From the NCBI RefSeq assembly GCF_013373365.1, contig NZ_CP035925.1, positions 2,728,001-2,792,000 of the forward strand: DNA of 64,000 nucleotides, written 5' to 3'. A program made the position numbers and the translations under genes. A model generated the notes under the pieces. It was not told the origin of the DNA, made no database searches, and was given only the letters and a program-made list of their open reading frames with translations. Shown here piece by piece: positions 25,290-35,204 of this stretch; the first letter of the stretch is position 1, and each line of letters begins with the position of its first letter. Origin of the DNA: Lentibacillus sp. CBA3610. Its GTDB lineage: Bacteria > Bacillota > Bacilli > Bacillales > Amphibacillaceae.

Positions 25290-25313
25290 CCCGGGATATC
25301 GTGCCATCCCGGG
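25290..25313. repeat. Hairpin downstream of spoIID
   Basis: CCCGGGAT - ATCGTGCC - ATCCCGGG, eight perfect pairs, without a T run. It lies between the spoIID stop and its terminator. Confidence 0.5.
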
Positions 25314-25328
25314 CTCATACCTGAATCT

Positions 25329-26450
25329 TTATTTCGACACGAGTGTTGGGGCGATGTTTGAGACTGTATCAATTTCCACACCCTGATAGTAATGCTTAAC
25401 AATTTCCTGATAGGTTCTGCCTTCCTCGGCCATGCCGTTTGCACCGAATTGACTCATTCCAATACCATGTCCATAACCTTTAGTGGTAAAAATCAAATGG
25501 TCGTTCTTTTTCTCAATGGAAAAATCACTGGATTGCAAGCCCAACGTCTCTCGCATGTCCCTTCCCGAATACGATTCTTCTCCGATCGTCATCTGATCGA
25601 CACGATTGCTCTCGGTTCTGTTTAACGTTATGGATAAGTCATTCATTGATGGAAGATCGGTTTCCAACAGATTTTCCATTTCAGCAACGGAGAAGATTTC
25701 CTGATCCATAAACTTTGGTGTATTTGTATCCCAGGGGCTTTCCACACTGCGTAAATAAGGGACTTCATTTTCCCAATAATCCTCTGAGTTTTCCGTATAG
25801 CCATTACTCGTTGAAAAATAGGCGGCTGTTATCGGTGTATCATCATACGTTAAAATCTCTCCCTCAGTTTCTGCCACAGCCTGTTTGACTTTTTTCATAT
25901 CCTCTTCATAGTTACTCCCCATTGTCGTTCTTAATTCTTGTTCATTATGGTAAACCTGATCACTTGTCGTGTCCGTCACATCAGCCTTCTCTGCATCATC
26001 CTGGTGAAGCAGACGATTGACGATAAACGTTCTGGCTGCCAGCGCCTGTGCTTTTAAAGCCTCCAATTCAAATTCAGCCGGAGTTTCCGATGCGACAACT
26101 CGGGAAACATACGTCTCCAATGGGACACTTTCAACCTGTTCAGAGCTTGCCCGCATGACTTCAACCGAAAATGGGGAATCGCCCATTGCAATTTCAACAT
26201 CTTCGCCACTTTGTTCAATGGCGGCTTCCTGTTCACCTGTATCCGACATAAATGGTACGACAATTAATGTTGGCACAACCAAAATAATCGTGATCAAGCT
26301 TGATAAAAACAGGACAGTTGAAGCTTTCCATGATGACAGGGACTTGTTGAGGCGCAACGGCTTCCTGTTTTTTTGCAGCAGCTGCAGCGATTGGCTTTTT
26401 CGTTGTTTGTTCTTTTTTCGGATCTTAGGAATGATTTTGCTTTGTTTCAT
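25329..26450 (-). CDS. spoIID: Stage II sporulation protein D (lytic transglycosylase)
   Basis: 373 residues (343 in B. subtilis). It has a basic cytoplasmic start, a membrane helix (TVLFLSSLITIILVVPTLIV) and a SpoIID/LytB domain. The enzyme cleaves glycan strands during engulfment together with SpoIIP and SpoIIM. The catalytic-region motif VETYVSRVVASETPAEFELE, with the invariant Glu after VAS, is intact, as is the C-terminal GYGHGIGMSQFGANGMAEEG. It sits upstream of spoIIQ as in B. subtilis, but murAA, which normally precedes it, is nine kb away behind an inserted peptide-uptake cluster. Confidence 0.93.
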   Translation of the reverse strand: MKQSKIIPKIRKKNKQRKSQSLQLLQKNRKPLRLNKSLSSWKASTVLFLSSLITIILVVPTLIVVPFMSDTGEQEAAIEQSGEDVEIAMGDSPFSVEVMRASSEQVESVPLETYVSRVVASETPAEFELEALKAQALAARTFIVNRLLHQDDAEKADVTDTTSDQVYHNEQELRTTMGSNYEEDMKKVKQAVAETEGEILTYDDTPITAAYFSTSNGYTENSEDYWENEVPYLRSVESPWDTNTPKFMDQEIFSVAEMENLLETDLPSMNDLSITLNRTESNRVDQMTIGEESYSGRDMRETLGLQSSDFSIEKKNDHLIFTTKGYGHGIGMSQFGANGMAEEGRTYQEIVKHYYQGVEIDTVSNIAPTLVSK

Positions 26451-26576
26451 GACCTGCCTCCTTATCCTCCTGACTGTTGATGTTACAAATTTTAAAAGTG
26501 GTGGTATCGTACAACCTCTAGCATCCCTACTATTAAATTTATACAGGTCAGGAAAACAATAGAACCAGAGATTTTA

Positions 26577-26692
26577 TGAAAAAACGCTGAAGCGTCTTTT
26601 CAGATGCCAGTGTTCAGAGGCCGGATTGTAGGAAATCGGCGGGTTAAGCCGATTTCAATAGTGAAAACGTCGCCTGAAATAATGCTCTTAAC
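26577..26692 (-). repeat. Dispersed repeat family C, copy 2
   Basis: Same organisation as copy 1: the central hairpin GAAATCGGC ... GCCGATTTC and a terminal AAAAGACGC-TTCA-GCGTTTTTT stem, whose loop differs from copy 1 while the stem is kept. It lies between ykfD (3' side) and spoIID. Confidence 0.68.
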
Positions 26693-26753
26693 TTTTAAAA
26701 AAAATCCTATCCAACTTATAGTAGACTTCCGCTTATCAAATAAAGCCTATGCA

Positions 26754-27773
26754 TCATGACTGCACAGGCTTTTTCCCGATATTAACTTCCGGCCGATTGT
26801 TTTCGCTCGATGAACCATCGTATAAATGACAGGCAACGTAATGATCTTTTTCAACTTCCTGCCACTTCGGTTGTTTCGCAGCACACACATCCATTGCATA
26901 TGGGCAGCGGGTGCGGAAAACACAGCCACTCGGCGGATCGATTGGACTCGGCAGCTCGCCCTCCAGAATAATCCGCTCCCGTGTATCCTCGATATCCGGA
27001 TCAGGAATCGGGATGGCCGACATCAGTGCCTGTGTGTATGGATGGAGCGGGTTTTCGTAAAGGGAATCACTTGCTGTCAGCTCGACCATGTTCCCCAAGT
27101 ACATGACACCGATCCGGTCGGAAATTTGTTTGACCATCGACAGGTCGTGCGCAATGAATAAAAAGGTCAGCCCTTTTTCCTTTTGCAGTCTTTTTAATAG
27201 ATTCACGACTTGGGCCTGAACGGAAACATCCAAGGCAGAAATGGGTTCATCGGCAATGATAAAATCCGGATCCAGTGCCAGAGCACGTGCAATGCCGATT
27301 CGCTGACGCTGTCCACCGCTGAATTCGTGCGGGTAGCGATTAGCGTGATCACGGTTCAATCCCACTTCTTCCAACAGCTGAATCACCCGGTCCAGCTGCT
27401 CTTTTTTGTCCGGATAAAGTCCATGCACTTCCATTGGTTCAGCGATGACTTCCTTAACGGTTGACCGGGGGTTCAGTGAGGCATACGGATCCTGGAAAAT
27501 CATTTGCATTTGGCGATAAAACTTAAACGTTTCCTTTTCGTCAAGTTCGTGTACATTTTGGCCATTATAAATGACATCCCCTGCCGTTTTATCGTAAAGT
27601 CCCATAATCGTACGGCCAACAGTCGTCTTTCCGCAGCCTGATTCCCCGACAAGTCCAAACGTTTCCCCTTTATTGACATGGAACGTGACGTCATCGACTG
27701 CTTTCAGGATCTGCCCCTTGCCCATATTAAAATATTTACGCAGCTCACTGATTTGTAATAGTTTCTCATCCAT
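26754..27773 (-). CDS. ykfD: Oligopeptide ABC transporter ATP-binding protein (YkfD/OppF type)
   Basis: 339 residues; the ATG at 27773 overlaps the upstream stop (TAATG) and follows GAGGGG. It powers import of oligopeptides or murein peptides from the cytoplasmic membrane face. Walker A is [14 protein letters not shown] near 40, the signature is [20 protein letters not shown], Walker B is [18 protein letters not shown]. The C-terminal OppD/F extension has the Cys-rich motif ([20 protein letters not shown]) that binds an iron-sulfur cluster in this family. With the adjacent NlpC/P60 and LD-carboxypeptidase genes the arrangement copies B. subtilis ykfA-ykfC-ykfD. Confidence 0.88.
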   Translation of the reverse strand: MDEKLLQISELRKYFNMGKGQILKAVDDVTFHVNKGETFGLVGESGCGKTTVGRTIMGLYDKTAGDVIYNGQNVHELDEKETFKFYRQMQMIFQDPYASLNPRSTVKEVIAEPMEVHGLYPDKKEQLDRVIQLLEEVGLNRDHANRYPHEFSGGQRQRIGIARALALDPDFIIADEPISALDVSVQAQVVNLLKRLQKEKGLTFLFIAHDLSMVKQISDRIGVMYLGNMVELTASDSLYENPLHPYTQALMSAIPIPDPDIEDTRERIILEGELPSPIDPPSGCVFRTRCPYAMDVCAAKQPKWQEVEKDHYVACHLYDGSSSENNRPEVNIGKKPVQS

Positions 27774-28729
27774 TATGAATTCCCCTCTTCTGGCTGCCAA
27801 TAACGTCTGGCTGCACAAAGCTCTTTTTCATAGTTGGTTCCTTTAAGTGAAATCAGTTCAATCCCTCTTCCGGTTTGCGGTGAATGCAGCATTTTCCCAT
27901 CACCATAATAGAAACCGACATGGTGGATTCTGCCTTTCCCTTCTTCATAAGCGAAGAAGATTAAATCACCAGGTGCCAGTTCATCACGCGGGATCTTGTG
28001 GCCTGCTTGCGCCTGGTCACCGGCATCACGCGGAATCTGATAACCATTTGCTTTGTGCATCGCGTAGGTGAAGCCGGAGCAATCATAGCCAAATGAACTC
28101 ATACCACCCCAGAAATAATCCAGTTCCAAGTAGTGCTTGCCGGCTTCCAACAAGTCATTTCCGCACCTTTTTTCCAGTCCTTGATCTGAAGCGAAAACAG
28201 TAACGGCGTGTTTCGGTAAAAAATACAAGCCGTGCGGTGTGACAACATGGATACGATCCGTTGTTTCACGCTCGGCAGGCAGGATTGTCATATAACTCAG
28301 TTTCATGACTTGTTCGCCGTTTTCCGTTTCCAGCCAGGCATGCTGTGACGTGATGGCTGCTGATTCTTTTCGCTGCCATTTGCGTCTCGTCACTTTTTTC
28401 AGCTGGCCCCGCGGCACCCAGCCGGGATAACCCCGCTTATTCTTTACAGAGCTTTGCGTTGGGATGACAACGTGTGCCCAGTCATCCTTTATTTCAGTAA
28501 TGATGACAGCTTCTCCGTATAACGTTTGTGTTTGTATACGGTTTTCATCGGACAATGCTGAAGTTGTTTCGAACGTGAGATTGTTGACCCATTCATCGAT
28601 GTTTGTCGGGTTACTGATACCAGGTTGATCAATATCTCTCGGGGATGATCGTGCTGTCCAGATCGTTGCAACCTGAACCGCTGTCACCCATAGCTCCTCA
28701 GAAGATTGATCAAACGTTTGTTTAGTCAT
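27773..28729 (-). CDS. ykfC: NlpC/P60 murein-peptide endopeptidase (YkfC-like)
   Basis: 318 residues from the ATG at 28729, behind GGGGGAG. Two SH3-like domains (about 15-190) are followed by an NlpC/P60 cysteine peptidase (about 195-315). The catalytic Cys is in FGYDCSGFTYAMHKANGY and the His in GRIHHVGFYYGDGKMLHSPQ. There is no signal peptide, so it is cytoplasmic, as YkfC is. YkfC cleaves gamma-D-Glu-L-diamino acid bonds in imported murein peptides with a free N-terminal L-Ala. The epimerase gene ykfB is absent here between ykfA and ykfC. Confidence 0.85.
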   Translation of the reverse strand: MTKQTFDQSSEELWVTAVQVATIWTARSSPRDIDQPGISNPTNIDEWVNNLTFETTSALSDENRIQTQTLYGEAVIITEIKDDWAHVVIPTQSSVKNKRGYPGWVPRGQLKKVTRRKWQRKESAAITSQHAWLETENGEQVMKLSYMTILPAERETTDRIHVVTPHGLYFLPKHAVTVFASDQGLEKRCGNDLLEAGKHYLELDYFWGGMSSFGYDCSGFTYAMHKANGYQIPRDAGDQAQAGHKIPRDELAPGDLIFFAYEEGKGRIHHVGFYYGDGKMLHSPQTGRGIELISLKGTNYEKELCAARRYWQPEEGNS

Positions 28730-28837
28730 CAACTGCTCCCCCTTTTATGCTGATTAAACGAGTTATATCACGTTTTATGTACGGCTTTTATCATCGTACT
28801 TATGATACTAGGGCGCATAACGTTTACAGCCAAAGAT

Positions 28838-29773
28838 TTATCCTATCAAGCTAACATACTTAACACCTGGTTCTATGATAAGCGATTTTTCTGCTGTATT
28901 TAGGGTGGCTTTTTCTCCCAATGGGACCGAAAAATGCGGGAAACAATGACCGATCTTGAATCCGCTCATGACCGGGCAGGCAAGATCAGCCAAATGGTCG
29001 TGAAGAACGTGTTTTAATGACAGAGACGGCTTTCCTTCCGGCGGTTCTGCCTCCGCGAAGTCCCCGATGATGATTCCTGATGCGGCATGAAGTTTTCCGG
29101 CAAGCTTCAGCTGATTGAGCATAGAATCAATCCGGTACGGCGCTTCACCGATATCCTCCAGTAAAAGCAGCTTCCCTTCCGTATTGATTTCGTATGGTGT
29201 GCCGAGTGAGCTGATCAGGAGCGACAAATTCCCGCCGATGAGCTCACCGTCAGCCTCACCGGATACTATGACGTTTAGTGGGGAAATGTCTTCTGAATAA
29301 TGTAATGTCACAGGATCGAAAAGCTGCCGGAACATGTTGGCAGACAATGCATCAAAATCATCATCAGCGATATCCGAAGCAGGCATCGGGCCATGAAACG
29401 TGGTCAATCCGGTTTGCTGGCGGATGGCTGTATGTAAATAAGTAATATCACTATAGCCCCAGAATATTTTGGGGTTTTGCCTGATGAGATGATAATCGAT
29501 TTGATTCGCAATCCTGGCTGTTCCGTAACCGCCACGGGCAAATATAATGGCTTTAATGGTGTTATCGGTAACCATATCATGAAAATCAGCCATCCGTTCA
29601 GCATCCGTCCCGGCCAGATAACCATACTTCAGATTAGTTGTTTTGCCCAATTTCACATGCAGCCCCATTCGTTCAAAAAATGGCACAGCGCGTTCCAACC
29701 GCCTGATATCCGACGGGCTTGCCGGTGCCATAATGCCTACTGTATCGCCTTTAGCCAAGCGTTGTGGTTTCAT
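28838..29773 (-). CDS. ykfA: Murein LD-carboxypeptidase, S66 family (YkfA/LdcA)
   Basis: 311 residues; the ATG at 29773 follows AAAAGGA. It is a cytoplasmic serine peptidase that trims the terminal D-Ala from murein tetrapeptides during recycling. The S66 triad is readable: nucleophile Ser in IFWGYSDITYLHTAI near 110, Glu in LLLEDIGEAPYRIDSML near 208, His in IGHCFPHFSVPLGEKATLN near 275. It heads the ykf genes, separated from oppA upstream by a family A array. Its role with the peptide transporter is murein-peptide salvage. Confidence 0.88.
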   Translation of the reverse strand: MKPQRLAKGDTVGIMAPASPSDIRRLERAVPFFERMGLHVKLGKTTNLKYGYLAGTDAERMADFHDMVTDNTIKAIIFARGGYGTARIANQIDYHLIRQNPKIFWGYSDITYLHTAIRQQTGLTTFHGPMPASDIADDDFDALSANMFRQLFDPVTLHYSEDISPLNVIVSGEADGELIGGNLSLLISSLGTPYEINTEGKLLLLEDIGEAPYRIDSMLNQLKLAGKLHAASGIIIGDFAEAEPPEGKPSLSLKHVLHDHLADLACPVMSGFKIGHCFPHFSVPLGEKATLNTAEKSLIIEPGVKYVSLIG

Positions 29774-29842
29774 GTGGATCCAGTCCTTTTTAATAAGTTC
29801 TTTACCATTTTAAAAATATCGTTACACGTTTATGTATAAGAA

Positions 29843-29876
29843 GTGGAAGGGTGGCTGTTGTGAGCCATCCTTCCAC
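29843..29876. repeat. Hairpin between ykfA and array A4
   Basis: GTGGAAGGGTGGCT - GTTGTG - AGCCATCCTTCCAC, 13 of 14 pairs. There is no T run, but it may mark the end of the oppA-side transcript. Confidence 0.5.
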
Positions 29877-29904
29877 ACTTCAGATGGCCGTGATTTGCGC
29901 AATG

Positions 29905-30120
29905 CCACTGCTCTGCAGCGCGAAATTATGTGCTTGTTGCGCGAATTGAGACCCTTGCCGCGCGAAATCATGTGCTTGGCGCGCGAAATCGCGGCATCGT
30001 TGCGCGAAATGGGACCCTTGCCGCGCGAAATCACGGCCTCGTCGCGCGACATGAGGCTCTTGCCGCGCGAAACCCCACTTCTGTCGCGCGAATTGATCAG
30101 CCTCACACGCGATTCAGCAC
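29905..30120. repeat. Family A tandem array 4 (about 10 units, no NERD gene)
   Basis: GCGCGAAATTATGTGCTTGT, GCGCGAATTGAGACCCTTGC, GCGCGAAATCATGTGCTTGG and similar units at 20-22 bp, between ykfA and oppA. A family A hairpin follows at 30153. Confidence 0.88.
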
Positions 30121-30152
30121 TTCCACCAGGCGTTCCACCATTTCTCAAAGTG

Positions 30153-30174
30153 GATTTCGACTGCCGCCGAAATC
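30153..30174. repeat. Family A hairpin beside array A4
   Basis: GATTTCG - ACTGCCGC - CGAAATC, followed by AATCC. It has the same shape and orientation as the hairpin at 6120-6139. Confidence 0.6.
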
Positions 30175-30188
30175 AATCCCTCTGCCAT

Positions 30189-31847
30189 TTACTTGATATC
30201 CGCCCATTTCAACTCCAAGTAACCGACCGGATGCCGCACAACATCATGTACATTATCTTTATAAATATAAACCTGGTTGTAATAATGAATTGGGAAAATC
30301 GGCATTTCTTCTGCCAGCAGATTTTCCGCTTCGTACATATGCTCCCAGCGTGCTTCCTCATCTGTCTCTTGTTTAGCCTCTGCAATCAGATCATCATATT
30401 CCTCATTTGACCATCCTGTACGGTTCATGGATGAATCCGTTACAAAGCTTTCCAGGAAGTTGATTGGATCGCCATAATCAAAAATAAACGAACTCCTCGA
30501 GAATTGCAGATTCAAAGCTTTTTGATCTTCAAGGAAAACGTTCCATTCCGTATTGGCCAATTCGACATCGACACCAAGATTTTCGCTGAACATATTTTGC
30601 ATGGTTTCAGCAATGGCTTTGTGCTGCTCATCCGTGTTGTATGTCAGGGTTACTGGCGGCAATTCCTCATAGCCTTCCTCTTCCATCCCCTCTTCCAGCA
30701 GCTGACTGGCATGTTCCGGGTCAAAGTTTACCAAGTCACCGTTCACATCACGGAAATCCTCTCCGGCCGGATTGGTAAAGCCTGGCGAAACAAATGCTTT
30801 CGCTGCTTCTTCTCTGTTTTTGGTAACATAATTAACAATGTCTTCCTGATTAATGGACAGGGCAAATGCTTTTCGGATTTTTTCATTTTGGAATGGTTCT
30901 TCCTCTACATTAAAGCGGTAAAAGTAAACACCTGCCTGATCTTCAATCACGACATTATCGCCATCAATCAGCTGATCAGCCATTTCTGACGGGATTTCAG
31001 TCACATCCAATTCATCGCTTTCAAACATCTGGTACTCGGTGTTGATATCGTTAACCATCACCCAATTTACTTTATCAAGGTTGACTGTATCACGATCCCA
31101 GTATTCGTCGTTTTTGGCAAAAATCATCTCCTGGTCATGTGTCCACGATTCCAGTTCAAATGGCCCATTAGCCACGAACGAATCCGCCTCTGAATGCCAT
31201 TCCTCATTTTCCTCGGCAACTTCCTGGTTGACCGGGAAGAATGCCGGATTAGATACCACGTGCAGGAAGAAACCGGTTGGCGAGTTCAGCGTCACTTCAA
31301 ATGTCTTTTCATCAACTGCTTCAACTGCCACATCTTCAACTGATCCATCACCGGCATTATATGCTTCCCCGCCTTCAATAAAATAGCCGAGAAATGCTGC
31401 CGATGAGCCTGTTTCCGGGTCCAGAAGCTGCTGCCATGCATAAACAAAGTCTTCAGCCGTTACAGGATCGCCATTGGACCAATTGGCATCTTCACGGAGA
31501 TAGAACGTGTATGTTCGCCCATCATCTGATATATCCCAGTCTTCAGCCATGGCCGGCTGTGGCTGATCGTCCTGGCCAAGTCTGGTCAACCCTTCCATCA
31601 AATTATTCAGGACATTCCATGAAACCGTGTCAAAACCGATTGGCGGATTCAACGACGTCGGCTCTTCGCCATTATTCATGCGCAATACCTTTTCCCCGTT
31701 GTCATCACCATCCTCAGTTGCTTCTGCCTCTGAGTCTGTACCCGTATCACCCTCATCACTGCCTTCATTACCGGTTGACGTCGTACAGGCCGCCAGTACC
31801 AGTATGAAAGCGGCAAACATGAGAAACCATAACCCCTTTTTCTTCAT
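30189..31847 (-). CDS. oppA: Peptide ABC transporter substrate-binding lipoprotein (OppA/DppE type)
   Basis: 552 residues, the normal length. It has a lipoprotein signal (MKKKGLWFLMFAAFILVLAA, then lipobox Cys21) and an acidic Ser/Glu/Asp linker to about residue 50. Next is a family 5 solute-binding fold: EPTSLNPPIGFDTVSWNVLN, NLMEGLTRL, then YTFYLREDANWSNGDPVTAE, DFVYAWQQLLDP. It binds oligopeptides outside the membrane and delivers them to OppB/OppC. The downstream ykf genes suggest murein peptides as a substrate class. It also is a plausible importer of the nearby AimP-like peptide, which is inference only. Confidence 0.92.
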   Translation of the reverse strand: MKKKGLWFLMFAAFILVLAACTTSTGNEGSDEGDTGTDSEAEATEDGDDNGEKVLRMNNGEEPTSLNPPIGFDTVSWNVLNNLMEGLTRLGQDDQPQPAMAEDWDISDDGRTYTFYLREDANWSNGDPVTAEDFVYAWQQLLDPETGSSAAFLGYFIEGGEAYNAGDGSVEDVAVEAVDEKTFEVTLNSPTGFFLHVVSNPAFFPVNQEVAEENEEWHSEADSFVANGPFELESWTHDQEMIFAKNDEYWDRDTVNLDKVNWVMVNDINTEYQMFESDELDVTEIPSEMADQLIDGDNVVIEDQAGVYFYRFNVEEEPFQNEKIRKAFALSINQEDIVNYVTKNREEAAKAFVSPGFTNPAGEDFRDVNGDLVNFDPEHASQLLEEGMEEEGYEELPPVTLTYNTDEQHKAIAETMQNMFSENLGVDVELANTEWNVFLEDQKALNLQFSRSSFIFDYGDPINFLESFVTDSSMNRTGWSNEEYDDLIAEAKQETDEEARWEHMYEAENLLAEEMPIFPIHYYNQVYIYKDNVHDVVRHPVGYLELKWADIK

Positions 31848-31870
31848 GCTTTCTCCTCCCTTGTTATGTT

Positions 31871-32872
31871 TTATCGGCTGCTGGAAGCCAACAACTGTTG
31901 AGCCCGTTCATCCTGGAGCCAGCAATCCACTTTGTGTGTATCGCTAAGTTCCGACTGAATCGGGTAAACTTTATCACACACCTCCATCGCCATTGGACAC
32001 CTCGCTGTAAAGGGGCATCCTTGTGGAGGTGAGAATAAATCCGGTGGTGTGCCGTCAATTGGGATAAGCTCCTCCGCTTTAATATCGAGTCTCGGCACTG
32101 ACTTTAACAACCCCTTTGTATACGGATGTTCCGGCTGATAAAAGATTTCTTTGCGTGTGCCTTCCTCGATGATTTTCCCGGCATACATGACAACAATGCG
32201 ATCAGCTATTTTGGCAACAACCCCAAGATCATGCGTGATCAAAATAATGGAAACGCCGGTTTGTTCCTGAATCTGTTCAAACAACTCCAGAATCTGCGCC
32301 TGAATCGTTACATCAAGCGCTGTTGTCGGCTCATCGGCAATCAGAAGTTCCGGATCACAAATCAGGGCAATCGCAATCACAATCCGCTGCCGCATTCCGC
32401 CGCTGAACTGGTGGGGGTATTGCTTGAGGCGCTCTTCCGGGTTCGGAATCCCGACCAGATCCATCATTTCCAATGCTTTTTCTTTCGCCTCAGCACGCGT
32501 TGTTCGGCGGTGCTCCAGTAAACCTTCCACCAGCTGCGTACCAATCGTCAATGTCGGATTCAGTGCTGTCATCGGATCCTGGAAAATCATCGAAATGTCA
32601 ACGCCGCGTATTGATCGCATTTCTTTTTCGGAAACATTCGTGAGTGCTTTTCCCTTAAACGTAATCGTCCCGTCTGAAATTTTTCCGGGTGGATCAGGGA
32701 TAAGCCGCATAATGGCATTTGCTGTGACACTTTTACCGCAGCCGGACTCACCGACAATGGCGAGTGTCTCCCCTTTATTCAAATGAAAACTGACGCCGCG
32801 CACTCCCTTGACTGTCCCGCCATACGTTGAAAAATTCACATGAAGATTTCTGACATTGAGTATTTCTTCCAT
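31871..32872 (-). CDS. oppD: Oligopeptide ABC transporter ATP-binding protein OppD
   Basis: 333 residues from the ATG at 32872, with AGGTGA five bases upstream; a GTG at 32881 is also possible. Walker A is GESGCGKSVTANAIM, the signature FSGGMRQRIVIAIALICDPE, Walker B LLIADEPTTALDVTIQAQ. The C-terminal OppD/F region has CPFTARCPMAMEVC and a final C. It is one of the two ATPases of the importer, the other being the YkfD-like protein at 26754. The start closely follows the oppC stop. Confidence 0.92.
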   Translation of the reverse strand: MEEILNVRNLHVNFSTYGGTVKGVRGVSFHLNKGETLAIVGESGCGKSVTANAIMRLIPDPPGKISDGTITFKGKALTNVSEKEMRSIRGVDISMIFQDPMTALNPTLTIGTQLVEGLLEHRRTTRAEAKEKALEMMDLVGIPNPEERLKQYPHQFSGGMRQRIVIAIALICDPELLIADEPTTALDVTIQAQILELFEQIQEQTGVSIILITHDLGVVAKIADRIVVMYAGKIIEEGTRKEIFYQPEHPYTKGLLKSVPRLDIKAEELIPIDGTPPDLFSPPQGCPFTARCPMAMEVCDKVYPIQSELSDTHKVDCWLQDERAQQLLASSSR

Positions 32873-32881
32873 CTGTCTCAC

Positions 32882-33838
32882 CTACTCCTTGAGCCTCGGG
32901 TCGAGCGCATCCTGGAGCCCGTCACCCAGTACGTTAAATGCAAACATCGTAAATGAAATGAAGAAAGCCGGGAAAAATAACGTCCACCAATTACCGGATA
33001 AAATCGCCCCTAATGCATCGTTTGCCATTACACCCCAGCTGGCATAGGGGAACTGAATCCCCAGCCCCAGGAAGCTCAGAAACGCTTCGGCAAAAATCGC
33101 ATTCGGCACGGTCAGTGTCATTTGCACGATAATCGGCCCCATTGTATTCGGGAGCAAATTTTTCCGGATAATGCGTGGTGTCCTGGTTCCAAATGATTGA
33201 GAGGCCAGTACGAATTCAAAATTTTTGATCTGGAGTACCTGCCCCCTGACAATCCTCGCCATTCCCACCCAGCCGGTGACAGACAAGGCAATGATAATTG
33301 TCATCAGGCTCGGTCCCATGACAACCAGCAGCAAAATAACAACGAGTAAATATGGCAAGCCGTACAGCACTTCAATAACGCGCATCATGAGACTATCGGT
33401 GCGGCCGCCTTTGTAACCGGCGATACCGCCATAAATAACCCCGACACTAAAATCAATGAGGGCTGCCATCAAGCCGACAAACAGTGAAATTCGGGCACCA
33501 TACCACGTCCGGGTGAATACATCACGCCCCAGCGAATCGGTGCCAAACCAGTGATCGGCTGAAGGCGGGAGAAATTGATTCGGACGATTCTGGTCAACCA
33601 CTGAATAGGGAGACAGCATCGGCCCAATAATTGCCAGCGTTCCTAATAAAATCAGGAAAACCAGGCCCATCATTGCCAGTTTATTTTTCTTGAGACGCTT
33701 CCATGCATCTTTCCAATAAGAAAGCGACGGACGTGACACCGTTTCAGCTGCTTTTAAATCCTTGTCTTTCCATTTGAACCAATCATCCGGTATGTCGGCA
33801 GGAGAATGAACAAATTTTGTATGATCACGTGAAGACAT
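32882..33838 (-). CDS. oppC: Oligopeptide ABC transporter permease OppC
   Basis: 318 residues from the ATG at 33838, behind GGAGGGG, one base after the oppB stop. The N-terminal cytoplasmic region is followed by the first helix (LAMMGLVFLILLGTLAIIGP), an external loop with FGTDSLGRDVFTRTWYGAR (typical of OppC/DppC), and five more helices. The coupling motif is in ASQSFGTRTPRIIRKNLLPN. It forms the channel with OppB. The operon order is oppB-oppC-oppD-oppA. Confidence 0.92.
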   Translation of the reverse strand: MSSRDHTKFVHSPADIPDDWFKWKDKDLKAAETVSRPSLSYWKDAWKRLKKNKLAMMGLVFLILLGTLAIIGPMLSPYSVVDQNRPNQFLPPSADHWFGTDSLGRDVFTRTWYGARISLFVGLMAALIDFSVGVIYGGIAGYKGGRTDSLMMRVIEVLYGLPYLLVVILLLVVMGPSLMTIIIALSVTGWVGMARIVRGQVLQIKNFEFVLASQSFGTRTPRIIRKNLLPNTMGPIIVQMTLTVPNAIFAEAFLSFLGLGIQFPYASWGVMANDALGAILSGNWWTLFFPAFFISFTMFAFNVLGDGLQDALDPRLKE

Positions 33839-33839
33839 G

Positions 33840-34778
33840 TTATTCCCCTCCCTTTTTGTGCAGCTTAATTCTCGGATCAAGGAAACCATAGGCCACATCG
33901 ACTAAAAACAGGATAATAATCAGAAAGGCACTATAGAAAACAGTTGTCCCCATAATGACCGGATAATCCCGCTGATTGATGCTTTCGACGAAATATCTGC
34001 CCATGCCCGGGATGCCAAATATTTGTTCAATGACAAATGTACCTGTCAATATGCCGGCAAGCAGTGTACCCATAATCGTCACGACCGGCATCAGCGCATT
34101 TTTCAGCGCATGCTTGATAATCACTTTCCATGGTTTCAATCCTTTGGCACGGGCCATTTTAATATAATCCTGTGTCAGCACTTCAAGCATTGTCGAACGT
34201 GTCAGACGCGCGATAATCGCCATCGGACCGGTTGCAAGTGCAATTGTCGGCATAATCATATGTAACGGACTCGACCATGTGGCTGCAGGAAGCAGGTCAA
34301 AATACACAGCCAACACCTGAATCAGCAATGTTGCCAGGACAAAATTTGGAATCGATATCCCCAAAACGGCGATGGTCATCGCTGTATAATCAATAATGCC
34401 ATTATGTTTCAGGGCGGCAAATACGCCGAGTATAATCCCGGAGATAACAGCAACGGCAATCGTCGCAATTCCAAGTTCAAATGAAATCGGAAAACCGCGT
34501 CCGAGTAAGTCATTAACGGTTTCAGTCGGCTGCTTAATCGAAGGACCGAAATCTAAATGTAACGTTTATTTGATATTACAGTAAATATACTGAATTATGT
34601 AGGGTTCATCCAATTATAATGTGCCTTCAAGATTTGGCCTGAAACCGTCTCATTAGTCGTCCGTTCTTTCATTTAGGTGGACCCCCGGCACGGTCACCAT
34701 CAGAACGAATGTCAGTGTAACAATAATCCAAAGCGTCACAACCATGATAGCGAACCGTTTTAAAATATAAAGAAGCAT
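33840..34778 (-). pseudogene. oppB: Oligopeptide ABC transporter permease OppB, N-terminal region frameshifted
   Basis: The natural start is the ATG at 34778 (MLLYILKRFAIMVVTLWIIV, then TLTFVLMVTVPG), behind AGGAG. The frame is lost at about 34690, and the expected peptide reappears in pieces in other frames (LDEPYIIQYI near 34600; LDFGPSIKQPTETVNDLLGR from about 34560). From there it stays in frame to the normal end (FLDPRIKLHKKGGE), including the permease coupling motif YIKMARAKGLKPWKVIIKHA. At least three small indels lie in 34560-34700. Either the importer has lost OppB or this is the edge of a stretch of poor sequence. Confidence 0.8.
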
Positions 34779-34811
34779 GCGGTCACACTCCTATACGTAT
34801 ACACCTCTGTT

Positions 34812-34826
34812 TTGAAACCGATTACA
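34812..34826. promoter_or_regulatory. CcpA catabolite-responsive element (cre)
   Basis: TTGAAACCGATTACA fits every position of the Bacillus cre consensus WTGNAANCGNWWNCW. It lies 34 bases upstream of the oppB start codon, so the peptide-uptake operon is probably carbon-repressed. Nothing else is recognised in 34827-35131. Confidence 0.65.
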
Positions 34827-35131
34827 TTTTCCGGCTGAAGCAAAAAGATATACTCTTAATGTTGATTAATTTTGACATTCAAGGAATTTGGGTCTGACAG
34901 TTATTTTTCGGGAACAAGTTGATAAGCATCACTTATATCAGTGAGAAAAAGGCAGTAAAATTTGGAAAAAACTTTTACCAATGAAAATTTAATGTATTTT
35001 AAATTTTATCACATTTACTGTGAAATGCAATATGGAAATAATAGGATAATACTTAAGTCCTAGGAGGTAAGGCTTCATTGAGCATTTCAATCGTCAGTTG
35101 GAGGAGATTGCATTTAAATGCTGAGATGACA

Positions 35132-35168
35132 CAAAAAAGGTTTCCGCGCTGAATTTGTGGCGAAACCT
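35132..35168 (-). terminator. Second terminator downstream of murAA
   Basis: Arms AGGTTTC and GCGAAACCT with six T on the minus strand. Confidence 0.55.
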
Positions 35169-35204
35169 CGTTGCGTTTACCCAGGTAAAAATCCTTGAGT
35201 CAAA

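Noticed and set aside
27847..28071. Plus-strand open frame inside ykfC
   Set aside because: Shadow of the NlpC/P60 coding strand; no ribosome site or homology.
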